64,000 nt of DNA, from positions 372,001-436,000 of the forward strand of contig NZ_CP024047.1 in NCBI RefSeq assembly GCF_003430825.1, read 5' to 3'. Each line of letters starts with the position of its first letter. Within the stretch, counting starts at the first letter, position 1. Origin of the DNA: Natrarchaeobaculum sulfurireducens (lineage in GTDB: Archaea > Halobacteriota > Halobacteria > Halobacteriales > Natrialbaceae). The notes under the pieces were generated by a model, which did no database searches, had not been told where the DNA came from, and saw only the letters and a list, made by a program, of their open reading frames with translations. The position numbers and the translations under genes are program-made. This document shows positions 17,037-26,044 of the stretch, one piece after another.

Positions 17037-18824
17037 ATGTTCCTCTCCCTACGCGCGGAGGTCGAAGACGCCCTCGAGGGGGCGCTCTCCGCACTCGAGT
17101 TTCCCACCGACGACCTCGGGATCGAAGAACCGCCGGCGGACGTCGAGAGCGTCCTCGCCTCGAGCGTCGCGTTCCGACTGGCCGGCGAGGCGGGCCAGGC
17201 ACCGCCACAGGTCGCTGCACAGATTGCCGAGGAGATCGACGTCGACGAAGTAGCCTACGTCTCCGAGATTCAGACCCAGGGGCCGTATCTCAACTTCCTG
17301 CCGAGCGATGCCTACTTCGGCGAGACGCTCGAAACCGCGACCGACGAGGGCTACGGCGCACTCACAGACCGCGACACGTCGGTCGTCGTCGAGCACACGA
17401 GCGCAAACCCCACGGGACCGGTCCACGTCGGCCGCGCGCGGAACCCGATCATCGGCGACGCCGTCGCGACCCTGCTCGAGTACGCCGGCTACGACGTTTC
17501 CCGCCACTATTACGTCAACGACGCCGGCCGGCAGATGGCCGTCTTCACGTGGGCCTACGAGACGTTCGACGAGGACGACCTCGAGGACGACCCAGAACGC
17601 GACTGTATCGAGTACGACCTCGTTCGCTACTACCGCACGGGCAACGCGTTCCTCGAGAACGCAAGCGAGGAGGAAGTCGAGGCAGCAGAAGCCGAGATCG
17701 AGTCGATCATGCAGGGCCTCGAGGAGGGCGACGAGGACGCCTATGAACGCGTCAGCGAGGTCGTCGACCAGGTCCTCTCGGGGATGAAGGCGTGTCTCGG
17801 TCGGCTCCCTGCTGAGTTCGACGAGTTCATCAAAGAGACTCGATTCATGCGCAACGGCGACACCGACGACCTCGTTTCGCGCCTCAAGGAACTCGACGAG
17901 GCAGTCTACGAGGAAGACGCCTGGCAGCTCGAACTCGAGGCCCACGGCATCGATAAGAACCTCGTTTTCCTGCGTTCTGATGACACCTCCCTCTATGCGA
18001 CCCGAGACCTCGCCCACCACGAGTGGAAGTTCGACGAGTACGACCGCGCGGTGACCGTCCTCGGCGAGGACCACAAGCTGCAGGCCAGACAACTCCGGAC
18101 GGCCCTCGACCTCCTCGGCAACGACACCGACCCACTCGAGCAGGTGCTGTACTCCTACGTCAACCTGCCCGAGGGGAAGATGTCGACCCGCCGCGGCACC
18201 GGCGTCGATCTCGACGACTTGCTCGACGAGGCCATCGACCGCGCCCGTGGCGAAGTCGAGGACCGACTCGACGACCGCATCCGTGACGACGACTTAGACG
18301 ACGAGGACATCGAGCGCATCGCTCACCAGGTCGGCATCGGTGCCGTTCGCTACGATATCGTCTCGAAACAGCCGACGAAGGCGATCACGTTCGAGTGGGA
18401 TCGCGCACTCGACTTCGAGGCTCAGTCCGCGCCGTACGTCCAGTACGTCCACGCCCGCTGCTGTGGCATCTTAGAAGAGGCTGGCCTCGACCCAGAAACC
18501 GATCTCGCAGATCAGGACATCGAACTCGACGCCCTCGAGGCCGACCTGCTCGACACCGACGCCGAACGCGACTTGCTCGAGACGATCGCTCGGTTCCCAG
18601 CCGTCGTCGACGAGGCCGCAGACGACTTAGAGCCCCACCAGATCGCGACCTACACGCGTGAGTTCGCCGACCGGTTCAACGGCTTCTATCGTGAGTGTCC
18701 GGTGCTCGCCGACGACGTCGACCCCGACCTCCGGGCGGCACGCCTCGCGCTCGTAGCCGCCTCGAAGCACACGGTCGCGAACGCCCTCGAGATCCTCGGC
18801 GTGGCCGCTCCACGGTCGATGTAG
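17037..18824 (+). CDS. argS: Arginyl-tRNA synthetase
   Basis: Class I ArgRS of 595 residues that charges tRNA-Arg. It has the N-terminal additional domain, the HIGH-equivalent HVGR at residues 130-133 within [18 protein letters not shown], the KMSTR motif at about residues 381-385 and a C-terminal DALR anticodon-binding domain ending AANALEILG-like. Length is normal for archaea. It stands alone with its own promoter. Confidence 0.96.
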   Translation: MFLSLRAEVEDALEGALSALEFPTDDLGIEEPPADVESVLASSVAFRLAGEAGQAPPQVAAQIAEEIDVDEVAYVSEIQTQGPYLNFLPSDAYFGETLETATDEGYGALTDRDTSVVVEHTSANPTGPVHVGRARNPIIGDAVATLLEYAGYDVSRHYYVNDAGRQMAVFTWAYETFDEDDLEDDPERDCIEYDLVRYYRTGNAFLENASEEEVEAAEAEIESIMQGLEEGDEDAYERVSEVVDQVLSGMKACLGRLPAEFDEFIKETRFMRNGDTDDLVSRLKELDEAVYEEDAWQLELEAHGIDKNLVFLRSDDTSLYATRDLAHHEWKFDEYDRAVTVLGEDHKLQARQLRTALDLLGNDTDPLEQVLYSYVNLPEGKMSTRRGTGVDLDDLLDEAIDRARGEVEDRLDDRIRDDDLDDEDIERIAHQVGIGAVRYDIVSKQPTKAITFEWDRALDFEAQSAPYVQYVHARCCGILEEAGLDPETDLADQDIELDALEADLLDTDAERDLLETIARFPAVVDEAADDLEPHQIATYTREFADRFNGFYRECPVLADDVDPDLRAARLALVAASKHTVANALEILGVAAPRSM

Positions 18825-18941
18825 CTGGACAACGGACACGTCCAAGACACACGAACTGACCGGGCGCACCGCTTGTCGACGATCTGGGTTCGAAAAAGCG
18901 ACAGCACAGCGCCGTCGTAGCCGTGAACCGGGCCGAACGGC

Positions 18942-19472
18942 TCAGTGCTTCGTATCGCGGACCTTCGCCGCCAGCTCCTCTTCGGTGATGTAGCCGTCGA
19001 GTAACTCCATCACCCAGGCGACGTCGATGTACACCGCGAACACGCGACTGCCTCCGTGCTCGAGAGCCAACTCGATGGTCTCGACTTCGCTTTCGAAGAC
19101 GTCGCGGTCGACGACCGCGTGGGCGAGGTCGTCGGCTACGTACTTCAGCTCCGCGTAGAGCTTCTCGGTGTCGGTGGTGTCGGTCTCGATGAGGACGTGG
19201 AGTGCCTCCGTGGCGTGTTCGACTTCGACGACCGACATGCTGTCGGTGCTGATGTCTTTGACACCTTCTATGCCGGGCACTTCTTCATCGTCGTCATCGT
19301 CATCGTAGTCTTCTCCGTCGTCGTACTCGTCGCTGGCATCGTCGGCTCCGTCGTCGAAGCCACCATCGTCGTCTTCGTCGGGCGATTCTTCGTCTGTTTC
19401 GGTACTGGTACAGCCCGCAAGCACGGTCGCGAGCGCTGCTCCACTGCCGAGGAGGATTTTTCGTCGCTCCAT
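18942..19472 (-). CDS. Tat-exported lipoprotein, unknown function
   Basis: A 176-residue protein with a Tat-type signal (MERRKILLGSGAALATV) ending in the lipobox LAGC, so it should be exported folded and lipid-anchored on the outside. Residues about 25-70 are an Asp/Glu-rich disordered linker. The C-terminal part (about 75-176) is helical with pairs of amphipathic segments (EALHVLIETDTTDTEKLYAEL, shortened here). The function is unknown. It converges with argS. Confidence 0.75.
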   Translation of the reverse strand: MERRKILLGSGAALATVLAGCTSTETDEESPDEDDDGGFDDGADDASDEYDDGEDYDDDDDDEEVPGIEGVKDISTDSMSVVEVEHATEALHVLIETDTTDTEKLYAELKYVADDLAHAVVDRDVFESEVETIELALEHGGSRVFAVYIDVAWVMELLDGYITEEELAAKVRDTKH

Positions 19473-19806
19473 GCTCGACCGCTCCAGCGTGACCGGGATT
19501 AGTAATTAGCTCGTACTGTCTCGAGACACGATACGTGCCGACCGACCGAGTTTCTCAGTCAAAGATCGTCCGAATGAGGCGCTAAACTGCTTTTTCCGCC
19601 GTCCTGAGCGTCTCTGGGTGGCGGCGTATACTCGAGAACCGAACTGTCTCGATGTACCGACTGTACCCGACCGATGGTAGTCACACCATTCGATAGAAAC
19701 GGCCCGTTCAGAGGGTTCCAGTGGGTGGTCCAGCCACCGCCTACCGTCGTGGTAGCCGGTGACCACTGCCGTCGTTCCCGAGTGGTTGGTGGCCGGTATC
19801 GACGCC
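19473..19806. other. Intergenic region with no supported gene
   Basis: A 334-bp stretch between the lipoprotein start and the minD stop. A minus-strand frame of 124 codons covers part of it, but it overlaps the 3' end of minD and has no family character. No RNA gene or strong repeat is visible. It probably holds the lipoprotein promoter and the minD 3' region. Confidence 0.5.
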
Positions 19807-20652
19807 TCAGGAATCAGTTTCGGCTTCGGTAATCGCACTCGAGACGTCGTCGGGTGCGGCTCCACTGTCGCCTTCGGCATCGCCAGTGTTACCAGCGTCG
19901 GCCGCCGCGGTCGCGTCGGTCACGCTCGAACTGGGTGCAGTGTCGATACCCGCAAGCTCTGCGGCGATGCGGCGGTAGGCGATCGCTGCCGGGCTTTCGG
20001 GCTGGTAGACGACCAGTGGCGTCCCAGCGTAGACGCTCTCGCGGGCGGCCCCGTCTTCGGGGACGGCTCCCAGCAACGACAGCTCGAGGCGGTCTGCGAT
20101 CTCGTCGTAGGAGACCTCGGTATCGGGGTGGACGCGCGTGACCACGAGGCCGGCGACGCTCCCACCGGCGTGATCGGTTAGCTCGATGGTCTTTCTCGAG
20201 TCCTGGACGGAGGCGGGCTCGGGAGTCGAGATGACGACGACTGCGTCGGCAAGCCCGAGCGGCAGGACGGTCTCGTGGCTGATGCCTGCCCCGACGTCGA
20301 GGAAGACGTAGTCGTATTTCGCCCGAAGGTCTGCAACGGCGTCGCGCAGCCCTTCAGGGGACGTTTCGGCGTACTCGTCGAGGCCGGTCCCGCTGGGGAC
20401 GGCAACGATGTTGTCCGCCAGGCGGTACGTGGCGTCGTCGATCGATGCCTCGCCAGCCAGAACGTCGTGTAGCGTCGTCGCGTCGGGCGTGAGGCTGACA
20501 AATCCGGCCAGATTTGCCATTCCGAGGTCGGTGTCGACGATCGCGACGCGCTCGCCAGCCTGCGCAAGCGCGGTCCCGAGATTGACCGTCGTCGTCGTCT
20601 TACCGACCCCTCCTTTCCCGCTCGCGATAGCATAGACCGTCTCGTGGGACAT
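19807..20652 (-). CDS. minD: MinD/ParA-family P-loop ATPase
   Basis: A 281-residue deviant Walker A ATPase with SGKGGVGKTT at residues 11-20, a VDTDLGMANLAG switch segment and VFLDVGAG Walker B. MinD proteins position cell-surface or division structures through ATP-dependent dimerisation. Haloarchaea carry several paralogues with roles including motility and chemosensory array placement. The last about 45 residues are Ala/Asp/Ser-rich and probably disordered; no clear amphipathic membrane-targeting helix is seen. No minC or minE partner is adjacent. Confidence 0.9.
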   Translation of the reverse strand: MSHETVYAIASGKGGVGKTTTTVNLGTALAQAGERVAIVDTDLGMANLAGFVSLTPDATTLHDVLAGEASIDDATYRLADNIVAVPSGTGLDEYAETSPEGLRDAVADLRAKYDYVFLDVGAGISHETVLPLGLADAVVVISTPEPASVQDSRKTIELTDHAGGSVAGLVVTRVHPDTEVSYDEIADRLELSLLGAVPEDGAARESVYAGTPLVVYQPESPAAIAYRRIAAELAGIDTAPSSSVTDATAAADAGNTGDAEGDSGAAPDDVSSAITEAETDS

Positions 20653-20896
20653 ACTCGGATACGCGGACGATGGAACGGCAGCACCTTAAATCGTCACCTC
20701 GATTGGACGACGTCAGGCGTCCACTCGGCCGGTAGGCTCTTGTATGGGGTCTAATCCGACCGTGAGCTCGAGCGACCATCACAGAGAACCGTTGACAGTA
20801 CCCGCTTGGTGGCGACCAGTCGTCGGTCGCTCACCGGCTCGGGAGGACCGTCGCCCGTGGCGTCTCGATTGGTTCGATACCGATAGCGTGTCAAAG

Positions 20897-20904
20897 AATA
20901 CTTA
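20897..20904 (+). promoter_or_regulatory. TATA box for prf1
   Basis: AATACTTA centred about 29 bp before the prf1 ATG at 20930. Confidence 0.45.
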
Positions 20905-20929
20905 GCCACAGCACCGTTTTGTACTGGCA

Positions 20930-22189
20930 ATGAGCCAGGAGGCCGAGCAGGAGCAATCCGACCGGAAGAAGTACGAATTCCGGAAGGTTATCGAGGACCT
21001 CAAGAACTACGAGGGCTCCGGGACGCAACTCGTCACGATCTACGTTCCCGAGGACCGAAAGATCAGCGACGTCGTCGCCCACGTCACCCAGGAACACAGC
21101 GAAGCGGCGAACATCAAGTCGAAACAGACCCGAACGAACGTCCAGGACGCGCTGACGAGCATCAAAGACCGACTGCGATACTACGATACCTTCCCACCGG
21201 AGAACGGGATCGTGCTCTTTTCCGGTGCGGTCAACTCCGGCGGTGGCCAGACCGAAATGGTCACCAACGCCCTAGAGAGCCCACCACAGCCCGTCGAGTC
21301 CTTTCGGTATCACTGTGATTCTGACTTTCTCACCGAACCGCTCGAGGAGATGCTCGCGGACAAGGGCCTCTACGGCCTGATCGTCCTCGACCGTCGCGAG
21401 GCAAACGTCGGCTGGCTCAAAGGAAAACGGATCGAACCCGTCAAGTCCGCCTCCTCGCTCGTTCCCGGCAAGCAGCGAAAAGGTGGCCAGTCCGCCCAGC
21501 GATTCGCCCGACTGCGCCTCGAGGCAATCGACAACTTCTACCAGGAAGTTGCGGGGATGGCCAACGACCTGTTCGTTCCCAAACGGCACAACGTCGACGG
21601 CATTCTGGTCGGTGGCCCGTCACCGACCAAAGACGAGTTCCTGGACGGTGATTACCTCCATCACGAGATTCAGGACAAGGTCATCGGCAAGTTCGACGTC
21701 GCCTACACGGACGAGTCGGGGTTGAAAGACCTCGTCGACAACGCCGAAGACGCACTGGCCGACGCCGAGGTGATGAAAGACAAGCAGGTGATGGAGGAGT
21801 TCTTCGAAGAACTCAACGCGGGCGAGCTCGCTACCTACGGCTTCGAGCAGACCCGCGAGAACCTCGTGATGGGGTCGGTCGACCGGCTGCTCATCAGCGA
21901 GGACCTGCGGAAAGACGTCATTAGCTACGCCTGTACGGAGTGTGGGAACACCGACCGCGAGGTACTCGACCGCCGCAAGTCGACGCCCGAACACACCTGC
22001 AGCGAATGCGGTGTCGATGTCGAGGCGACCGACGAGGACCGCGAGGACGCCATCGACCACCTCATCGAGATCGCCGAACAGCGCGGCACCGAGACCAAGT
22101 TCATCTCGACCGACTTCGAGAAGGGCGAACAGCTTTACAACGCCTTCGGCGGCTTTGCCGGCCTCCTGCGGTACAACACCGGCGTGTGA
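20930..22189 (+). CDS. prf1: Peptide chain release factor aRF1
   Basis: A 419-residue archaeal/eukaryal-type class I release factor. It has the stop-codon recognition motif NIKS at residues 61-64 and the peptidyl-tRNA hydrolysis motif GGQ at 185-187 (KGGQSAQRFARLRLEA). The C-terminal domain contains CTECGNTD ... CSECGVDVEA, which should bind zinc. Length and motifs are complete, and an own TATA box precedes it. Confidence 0.97.
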   Translation: MSQEAEQEQSDRKKYEFRKVIEDLKNYEGSGTQLVTIYVPEDRKISDVVAHVTQEHSEAANIKSKQTRTNVQDALTSIKDRLRYYDTFPPENGIVLFSGAVNSGGGQTEMVTNALESPPQPVESFRYHCDSDFLTEPLEEMLADKGLYGLIVLDRREANVGWLKGKRIEPVKSASSLVPGKQRKGGQSAQRFARLRLEAIDNFYQEVAGMANDLFVPKRHNVDGILVGGPSPTKDEFLDGDYLHHEIQDKVIGKFDVAYTDESGLKDLVDNAEDALADAEVMKDKQVMEEFFEELNAGELATYGFEQTRENLVMGSVDRLLISEDLRKDVISYACTECGNTDREVLDRRKSTPEHTCSECGVDVEATDEDREDAIDHLIEIAEQRGTETKFISTDFEKGEQLYNAFGGFAGLLRYNTGV

Positions 22190-22241
22190 ACGGGTTCCTG
22201 GCTCGTTTTCCGTCTCTGCTTTTCGAGTGCGTTCGCGTCGA

Positions 22242-22487
22242 TCAGAGCGTCCCGCGGAGGTAGACCGCGTCGTCGGTGATCTTCTCGATGCTTCCCTCGT
22301 CGAGTGGGTGGGCGGCGGCCGTCGGGTCCCCCCAGCCCAGTCTGGCCTTGATCGTCTCCAGGACGCTCGGGTTGGGTTCGACGTAGCCACGCCCGTCCTC
22401 GACGTCGACGAGGCGTCCGACGGTGGTCCCGTCGGTGTTCAGTACACGCTTTCCCTCGTCGTCTTTCGTGAGGTGCTCTCGAGTCAT
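22242..22487 (-). CDS. PRC-barrel domain protein
   Basis: An 81-residue protein with the PRC-barrel pattern (GKRVLNTDGTTVGRLVDVE near the N-terminus and GSIEKITDDAVYLRGTL at the end). Stand-alone PRC-barrel proteins are common in archaea; proposed roles include RNA metabolism and cell division, but the partner is unknown here. It converges with prf1. ATG at 22487. Confidence 0.82.
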   Translation of the reverse strand: MTREHLTKDDEGKRVLNTDGTTVGRLVDVEDGRGYVEPNPSVLETIKARLGWGDPTAAAHPLDEGSIEKITDDAVYLRGTL

Positions 22488-22772
22488 GATTGGTCGGCCG
22501 CGTCGACGACGGCTCGAGTGGGCTGTCAGCTCACTGCCGTCACGGAGGTCGGCCGGCTCAACGGCCGGTCGCGATATAAAGTGGCGAAATCGTTGTCACG
22601 GGATACGGACTGTTTCTCCCGGTCGTGCCCGTAGGTCGTGCCTAGTCGAGCTGAAACGGTCAGCAATCACTGCCTAGGCGCGCTTTTCGCACCCAGTTTC
22701 CGGATCAGTCCTGCAGCGCATTCGTTTCCAACAGAAGGGTTATGACGCTAGTCGCGTATTACCAGTCGATCA

Positions 22773-23522
22773 ATGGCCGACTGCCACGTCGTCGTCGACG
22801 ATCCCCGGATCACCGGCCAGTTCTGTCGCCGGCTCCCCGGGGTCTCGGCCGAGCTGACCCTCCTCGGTGTCGTTCACGACCACCCGGCGAGTATCGGGCG
22901 CGTCGAACGCGTCCTCGAGTCGATCGCTCCCGACGTGCTGGCACTGGAGTTGCCTCCCGCGGCACTGCCGCTTTATCAAGCGTACGCTCGAGACGGTGAC
23001 TCGGACGAGTCTCCACGTTTCGGCGGCGAGATGAGCGCGGCGATCCGTACGGCTCCCGACGCCGACGTTGTGGGAATCGACGCGCCAAACTGGTCGTTCC
23101 TCCGACGGCTCATCACTCGATTGGTCGCCGACCGCGTCCCGCCGTCGACGGCGCGTCGGGTCGTCTCGAGTCTCGGCGGAGCGACCCGGGAGGCACTTAC
23201 CTACCGAATTGCGGCCACCCTCACGCACGCGACGTCGACGACGGTGGTCTGCGACGATCCGATCGAGTACGACTGCTCGCACGACGATTCGCCGGCCGAA
23301 CAGGCCGCCCACGAGCGGGCGCACGTCGCTACCGTCCAGGCGTTACTCGGAAGCGTCGACACCGATGGGACGGCACTCGCCTACCGGGACGAGACGCGCG
23401 AGCGGTGTATGATAGAGCGTCTCGAGTCGCTTCGAGCCCGCGGTGACGTCGTCGCCGTCGTCGGGATCGACCACCTCGGGGCACTCGAGTCGGCCTTGCG
23501 GGTCGAGGGCCTCGAATCGTAG
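22773..23522 (+). CDS. TraB/TIKI-like protein
   Basis: A 249-residue protein whose pattern suggests the TraB/TIKI superfamily: an N-terminal strand with a GxxH motif (LLGVVHDH), then PDVLALELPPAALPLY with the conserved Glu, and a C-terminal GIDHLGALE-type second motif (VVAVVGIDHL). TIKI members are metalloproteases with GX2H motifs, but this version has not been characterised and lacks the membrane helices of many archaeal TraB proteins. The family call is from pattern only. Divergent from PRC-barrel. Confidence 0.65.
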   Translation: MADCHVVVDDPRITGQFCRRLPGVSAELTLLGVVHDHPASIGRVERVLESIAPDVLALELPPAALPLYQAYARDGDSDESPRFGGEMSAAIRTAPDADVVGIDAPNWSFLRRLITRLVADRVPPSTARRVVSSLGGATREALTYRIAATLTHATSTTVVCDDPIEYDCSHDDSPAEQAAHERAHVATVQALLGSVDTDGTALAYRDETRERCMIERLESLRARGDVVAVVGIDHLGALESALRVEGLES

Positions 23523-23607
23523 CGTTGCGGGTCGCCGTGTGCGAATCGGGTCGCGACGGCCAGCGGAAACGGCCAGTAGAAAGCAGGAACTCGAGTTGGA
23601 CCGGCGC

Positions 23608-23922
23608 TCACCGACGTACCGGCGGTTCGACGGTGATCTCTCCGTCGGCGGTCACCGTCACGTAGTGGTCCTCGACGACGAACGAGAGGTGGCCGCCGGT
23701 TCGCGGCGTGCCGTCGTACTTGGGGCGGAAGAGAGCGTCGAGTGCGTCTGGATCGATGGCGTCGTACAGTGAGAGGCGTCCGTCGGTCGGATCGAGACCC
23801 GTACAGTCGGCCAGCGCGTGAACGACGGTCGTACTCAGCGTCGCTGGACCGTCGGGATCGTGAACGGCACGATAGATCGCTCGAGGCTGTGATGGTGGCG
23901 GCGAAGTCGGATGTCCGTGCAT
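23608..23922 (-). CDS. Stand-alone HalOD1 output-domain protein
   Basis: A 104-residue protein fitting the haloarchaeal HalOD1 output domain: AIYRAVHDPDGPATLSTTVV, LADCTGLDPTDGRLSLYDAI, DALDALF and a beta-rich end (GHLSFVVEDHYVTVTADGEI). HalOD1 is usually found alone or behind response-regulator or PAS domains and is thought to give a signalling output; the mechanism is unknown. It converges with the TraB-like gene. Confidence 0.8.
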   Translation of the reverse strand: MHGHPTSPPPSQPRAIYRAVHDPDGPATLSTTVVHALADCTGLDPTDGRLSLYDAIDPDALDALFRPKYDGTPRTGGHLSFVVEDHYVTVTADGEITVEPPVRR

Positions 23923-24208
23923 AACGATTCGTCGTGAGAGTCACTCGCGGACGATACTAAAAGTCTATTCGTTACGTACCGACGAATCCACACTGGAATG
24001 ACGATTCCTGACTGATTTGTCGGATAAATCGCCTTCAGTTGTTCAGCAGTTAACTCCTGGGTGATGGTGGGTGGTGCTCGAGTCGACCGTTGTCACTGTC
24101 GCAGCCAGCCCTCGCAACGACGGTGAGGGACGCCCGCGCTGGTCGCCTCGGTGCCACTATCTGGAGTCGCACGCGGTGGTCACCCCGTCGCCAGGTGGCC
24201 TGGGGCAG

Positions 24209-24532
24209 TCACTGCCGGAGCGTCGAGACGCAGTGCCAGCAGTACGTGAAGGTCGGATCGGCTGCGTTCTGTGCGCCGCAGTGAGGACAGCGCACCGTCT
24301 CGCCAGCGACATGGTGTTCATCCTCTGGCGGGTCGACATCGCCGTTGTCGTCGGTCGCGATGGCGTATCGGTCGGACTCCGGTGAGGCATGCGGTCGGAC
24401 CCGGTTGGGATCGGCGAACGCCGCACTCGCCGCGCCGTCGTCCTCTTCACGCCGGACGTACACGTAGTACAGTACCAGGTGAAGCAGGGCGAACAGCAGT
24501 ACGTACCCGATGAGCCAACCCCAGAGCTCCAT
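24209..24532 (-). CDS. DUF7577 membrane zinc-ribbon protein
   Basis: A 107-residue protein with one N-terminal membrane helix (MELWGWLIGYVLLFALLH), a polar linker and a C-terminal zinc ribbon (CPHCGAQ ... YCWHCVSTL). This resembles the haloarchaeal DUF7577 family; the function is unknown. I start at ATG 24532, directly before the membrane helix, rather than at the upstream in-frame ATG. Confidence 0.75.
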   Translation of the reverse strand: MELWGWLIGYVLLFALLHLVLYYVYVRREEDDGAASAAFADPNRVRPHASPESDRYAIATDDNGDVDPPEDEHHVAGETVRCPHCGAQNAADPTFTYCWHCVSTLRQ

Positions 24533-24577
24533 CACTGTGCTATTGGCTCTCAAGGGACTTGGCTGTTCCCCGACTCA

Positions 24578-24633
24578 CACGGTCTGTTGTAATTCGTTAC
24601 CGGTGACCGCTCGACCGGGGTAGCGGTCACCGC
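24578..24633. repeat. Dispersed palindromic intergenic repeat, copy 1
   Basis: A 56-bp element starting ACGGTCTGTTGTAATTCGTT and containing an 11-bp inverted repeat (CGGTGACCGCT / AGCGGTCACCG). A second, diverged copy lies at 35840-35895. It sits between the acyltransferase 3' end and the DUF7577 start. Confidence 0.7.
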
Positions 24634-24686
24634 TAACACGTTCCAACGAACCGTCTCAACCGGTGGCAGTGTCTCGAGCGGGTGAC

Positions 24687-25586
24687 CTACCGGGGGGGCC
24701 GCAGGTCGCGTCCAAACTCGTCGAAGACCTCGAGGTCCTCGGGAAGGTCGTACTCGATGTGGCGTTCTTCCTGGCGGTTGACGCCGGCTTCCTCGAGCGG
24801 CGTGGCGACGTCTTCCCAGCCCGGTTTGATCTTGACGCTCTTGGCTGGCGTGCCGATGGCGATGTGGTGAGCGGGTACGTCGTGTTGGACGATTCCTCGG
24901 GCGCCGACGATGGCGTTTTCGCCGACCGCACAGCCAGCACGGACCATCGAGTCGTAAGTGAGTCGAACGTCGTCTTCGACGATGGTGTGGTAGTTCCGAA
25001 CCTCGGTCTGGTCGACGACGTCGTGGTCGTGGCTGTAGATGTGGACGCCGTCGGAGATCGAGACGCGGTCGCCGATGGTCAGCGTCCCGCGGTCGTCCAG
25101 GTGGACGTCGTCGTGGATCACGACGTTGTCGCCGACCGTGATGTTGTGGCCATAGGTGAACGTGATTCCCTTGAAAAAGCGGCAGTTCTCTCCACACTCC
25201 TCGAAGAGGTGGTCTGCGAGCATCCGTCGGAACCGCAGGGCGAACTCGACGTTGTCCGCGATCGGCAGACTATCGAACTGACGCCAGAGCCACTGGAGGT
25301 GTTTCGAGCGTCGAAACGTCGCTTCGTCCTTTTCGGCGTAGTACTCGCTCTCGAGCGTCGTGTTGCACGGATCGTAACTCTGGAGGCGGACGCGCTCGGC
25401 CGCCGAAACCTCGGCACCGGCCTGCCAGCGTTCGTAGGCGTCCCGGTCCCCAGAGAGGTCGAGCAGGACGTCCTCGACGACGGCACAGGTGTCCTCGTCG
25501 CTCGCCAGTCGTCGATCGACCTCGTCGATGAACTCGCGCATGCCCGATTCCGCCTCGTCAGGGAGCGAGACGTACCGCTTTGTCAT
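24687..25586 (-). CDS. Left-handed beta-helix acyltransferase (hexapeptide family)
   Basis: A 299-residue protein. Residues 1 to about 130 are helical (the charged EYYAEKDEATFRRSKHLQW region). Residues about 150-260 carry hexapeptide repeats (ITFTYGHNITVGDNVVIHDD, then DRVSISDGVHIYSHDHD), the trimeric left-handed beta-helix of maltose/galactoside O-acetyltransferase relatives with its catalytic-type His. It probably transfers an acetyl or acyl group from CoA to a sugar or similar acceptor. I chose the ATG at 25586; the long upstream open frame lies in intergenic DNA and the next gene. Confidence 0.85.
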   Translation of the reverse strand: MTKRYVSLPDEAESGMREFIDEVDRRLASDEDTCAVVEDVLLDLSGDRDAYERWQAGAEVSAAERVRLQSYDPCNTTLESEYYAEKDEATFRRSKHLQWLWRQFDSLPIADNVEFALRFRRMLADHLFEECGENCRFFKGITFTYGHNITVGDNVVIHDDVHLDDRGTLTIGDRVSISDGVHIYSHDHDVVDQTEVRNYHTIVEDDVRLTYDSMVRAGCAVGENAIVGARGIVQHDVPAHHIAIGTPAKSVKIKPGWEDVATPLEEAGVNRQEERHIEYDLPEDLEVFDEFGRDLRPPR

Positions 25587-25699
25587 ATGGCGTGCTATGG
25601 CCCGCCGCCTTGATAGGGGTTCGGTTGTGCGTTCGTTTCGCCGGCGCTTTCCCGGTAACGCAAGGGTTACCGGCCTCGAGGCGGCCGTCGTCGGTTTCC

Positions 25700-25909
25700 T
25701 CACGGCTGTTCGGCCTGCCACTTCGAGAGCAACCAGGCTGGAAGCGCGATCGACGTAATCACCAGCCCAGCGGCGACCACTCCCGTCCCGACGGTCAACT
25801 GTCGGGGGCCGACGTCGAACCGAAGCGTCGCGAGGACGACGGCGGCGACGGACGCGAGGATGACCGCGACTAACACCCGTTCCGGCGGCCACCGGTGAGT
25901 GTCGCTCAT
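25700..25909 (-). CDS. Small two-helix membrane protein
   Basis: A 69-residue protein with two membrane helices (about residues 11-29 and 39-61) and a short polar tail. I do not recognise the family. It lies head to head with the bile-acid-symporter-family gene. The ATG start at 25909 is convincing (MSDTHRWPPERVL). Confidence 0.6.
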   Translation of the reverse strand: MSDTHRWPPERVLVAVILASVAAVVLATLRFDVGPRQLTVGTGVVAAGLVITSIALPAWLLSKWQAEQP

Positions 25910-26044
25910 ACCGGTGCTTCGGTCGCCACTCCTTTCAGCGGTTCGACTGAACGGCCCGAAACCGACGGTCGATTCGCATCATTTATAATCTGGTATTCGC
26001 CGATAAGTGACTATGACTACGATACTCGAGTCGGTGAGTCGTCG

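Noticed and set aside
19506-19880. A 124-codon minus-strand frame
   Set aside because: Overlaps the end of minD in another frame and has no protein-like pattern.
24663-25613. A 316-codon plus-strand frame
   Set aside because: Antisense to the hexapeptide acyltransferase; no family character.
25587-25892. N-terminal extension of the acyltransferase
   Set aside because: It covers the intergenic region and the small membrane protein gene in another frame; residues are Arg/Pro-rich.
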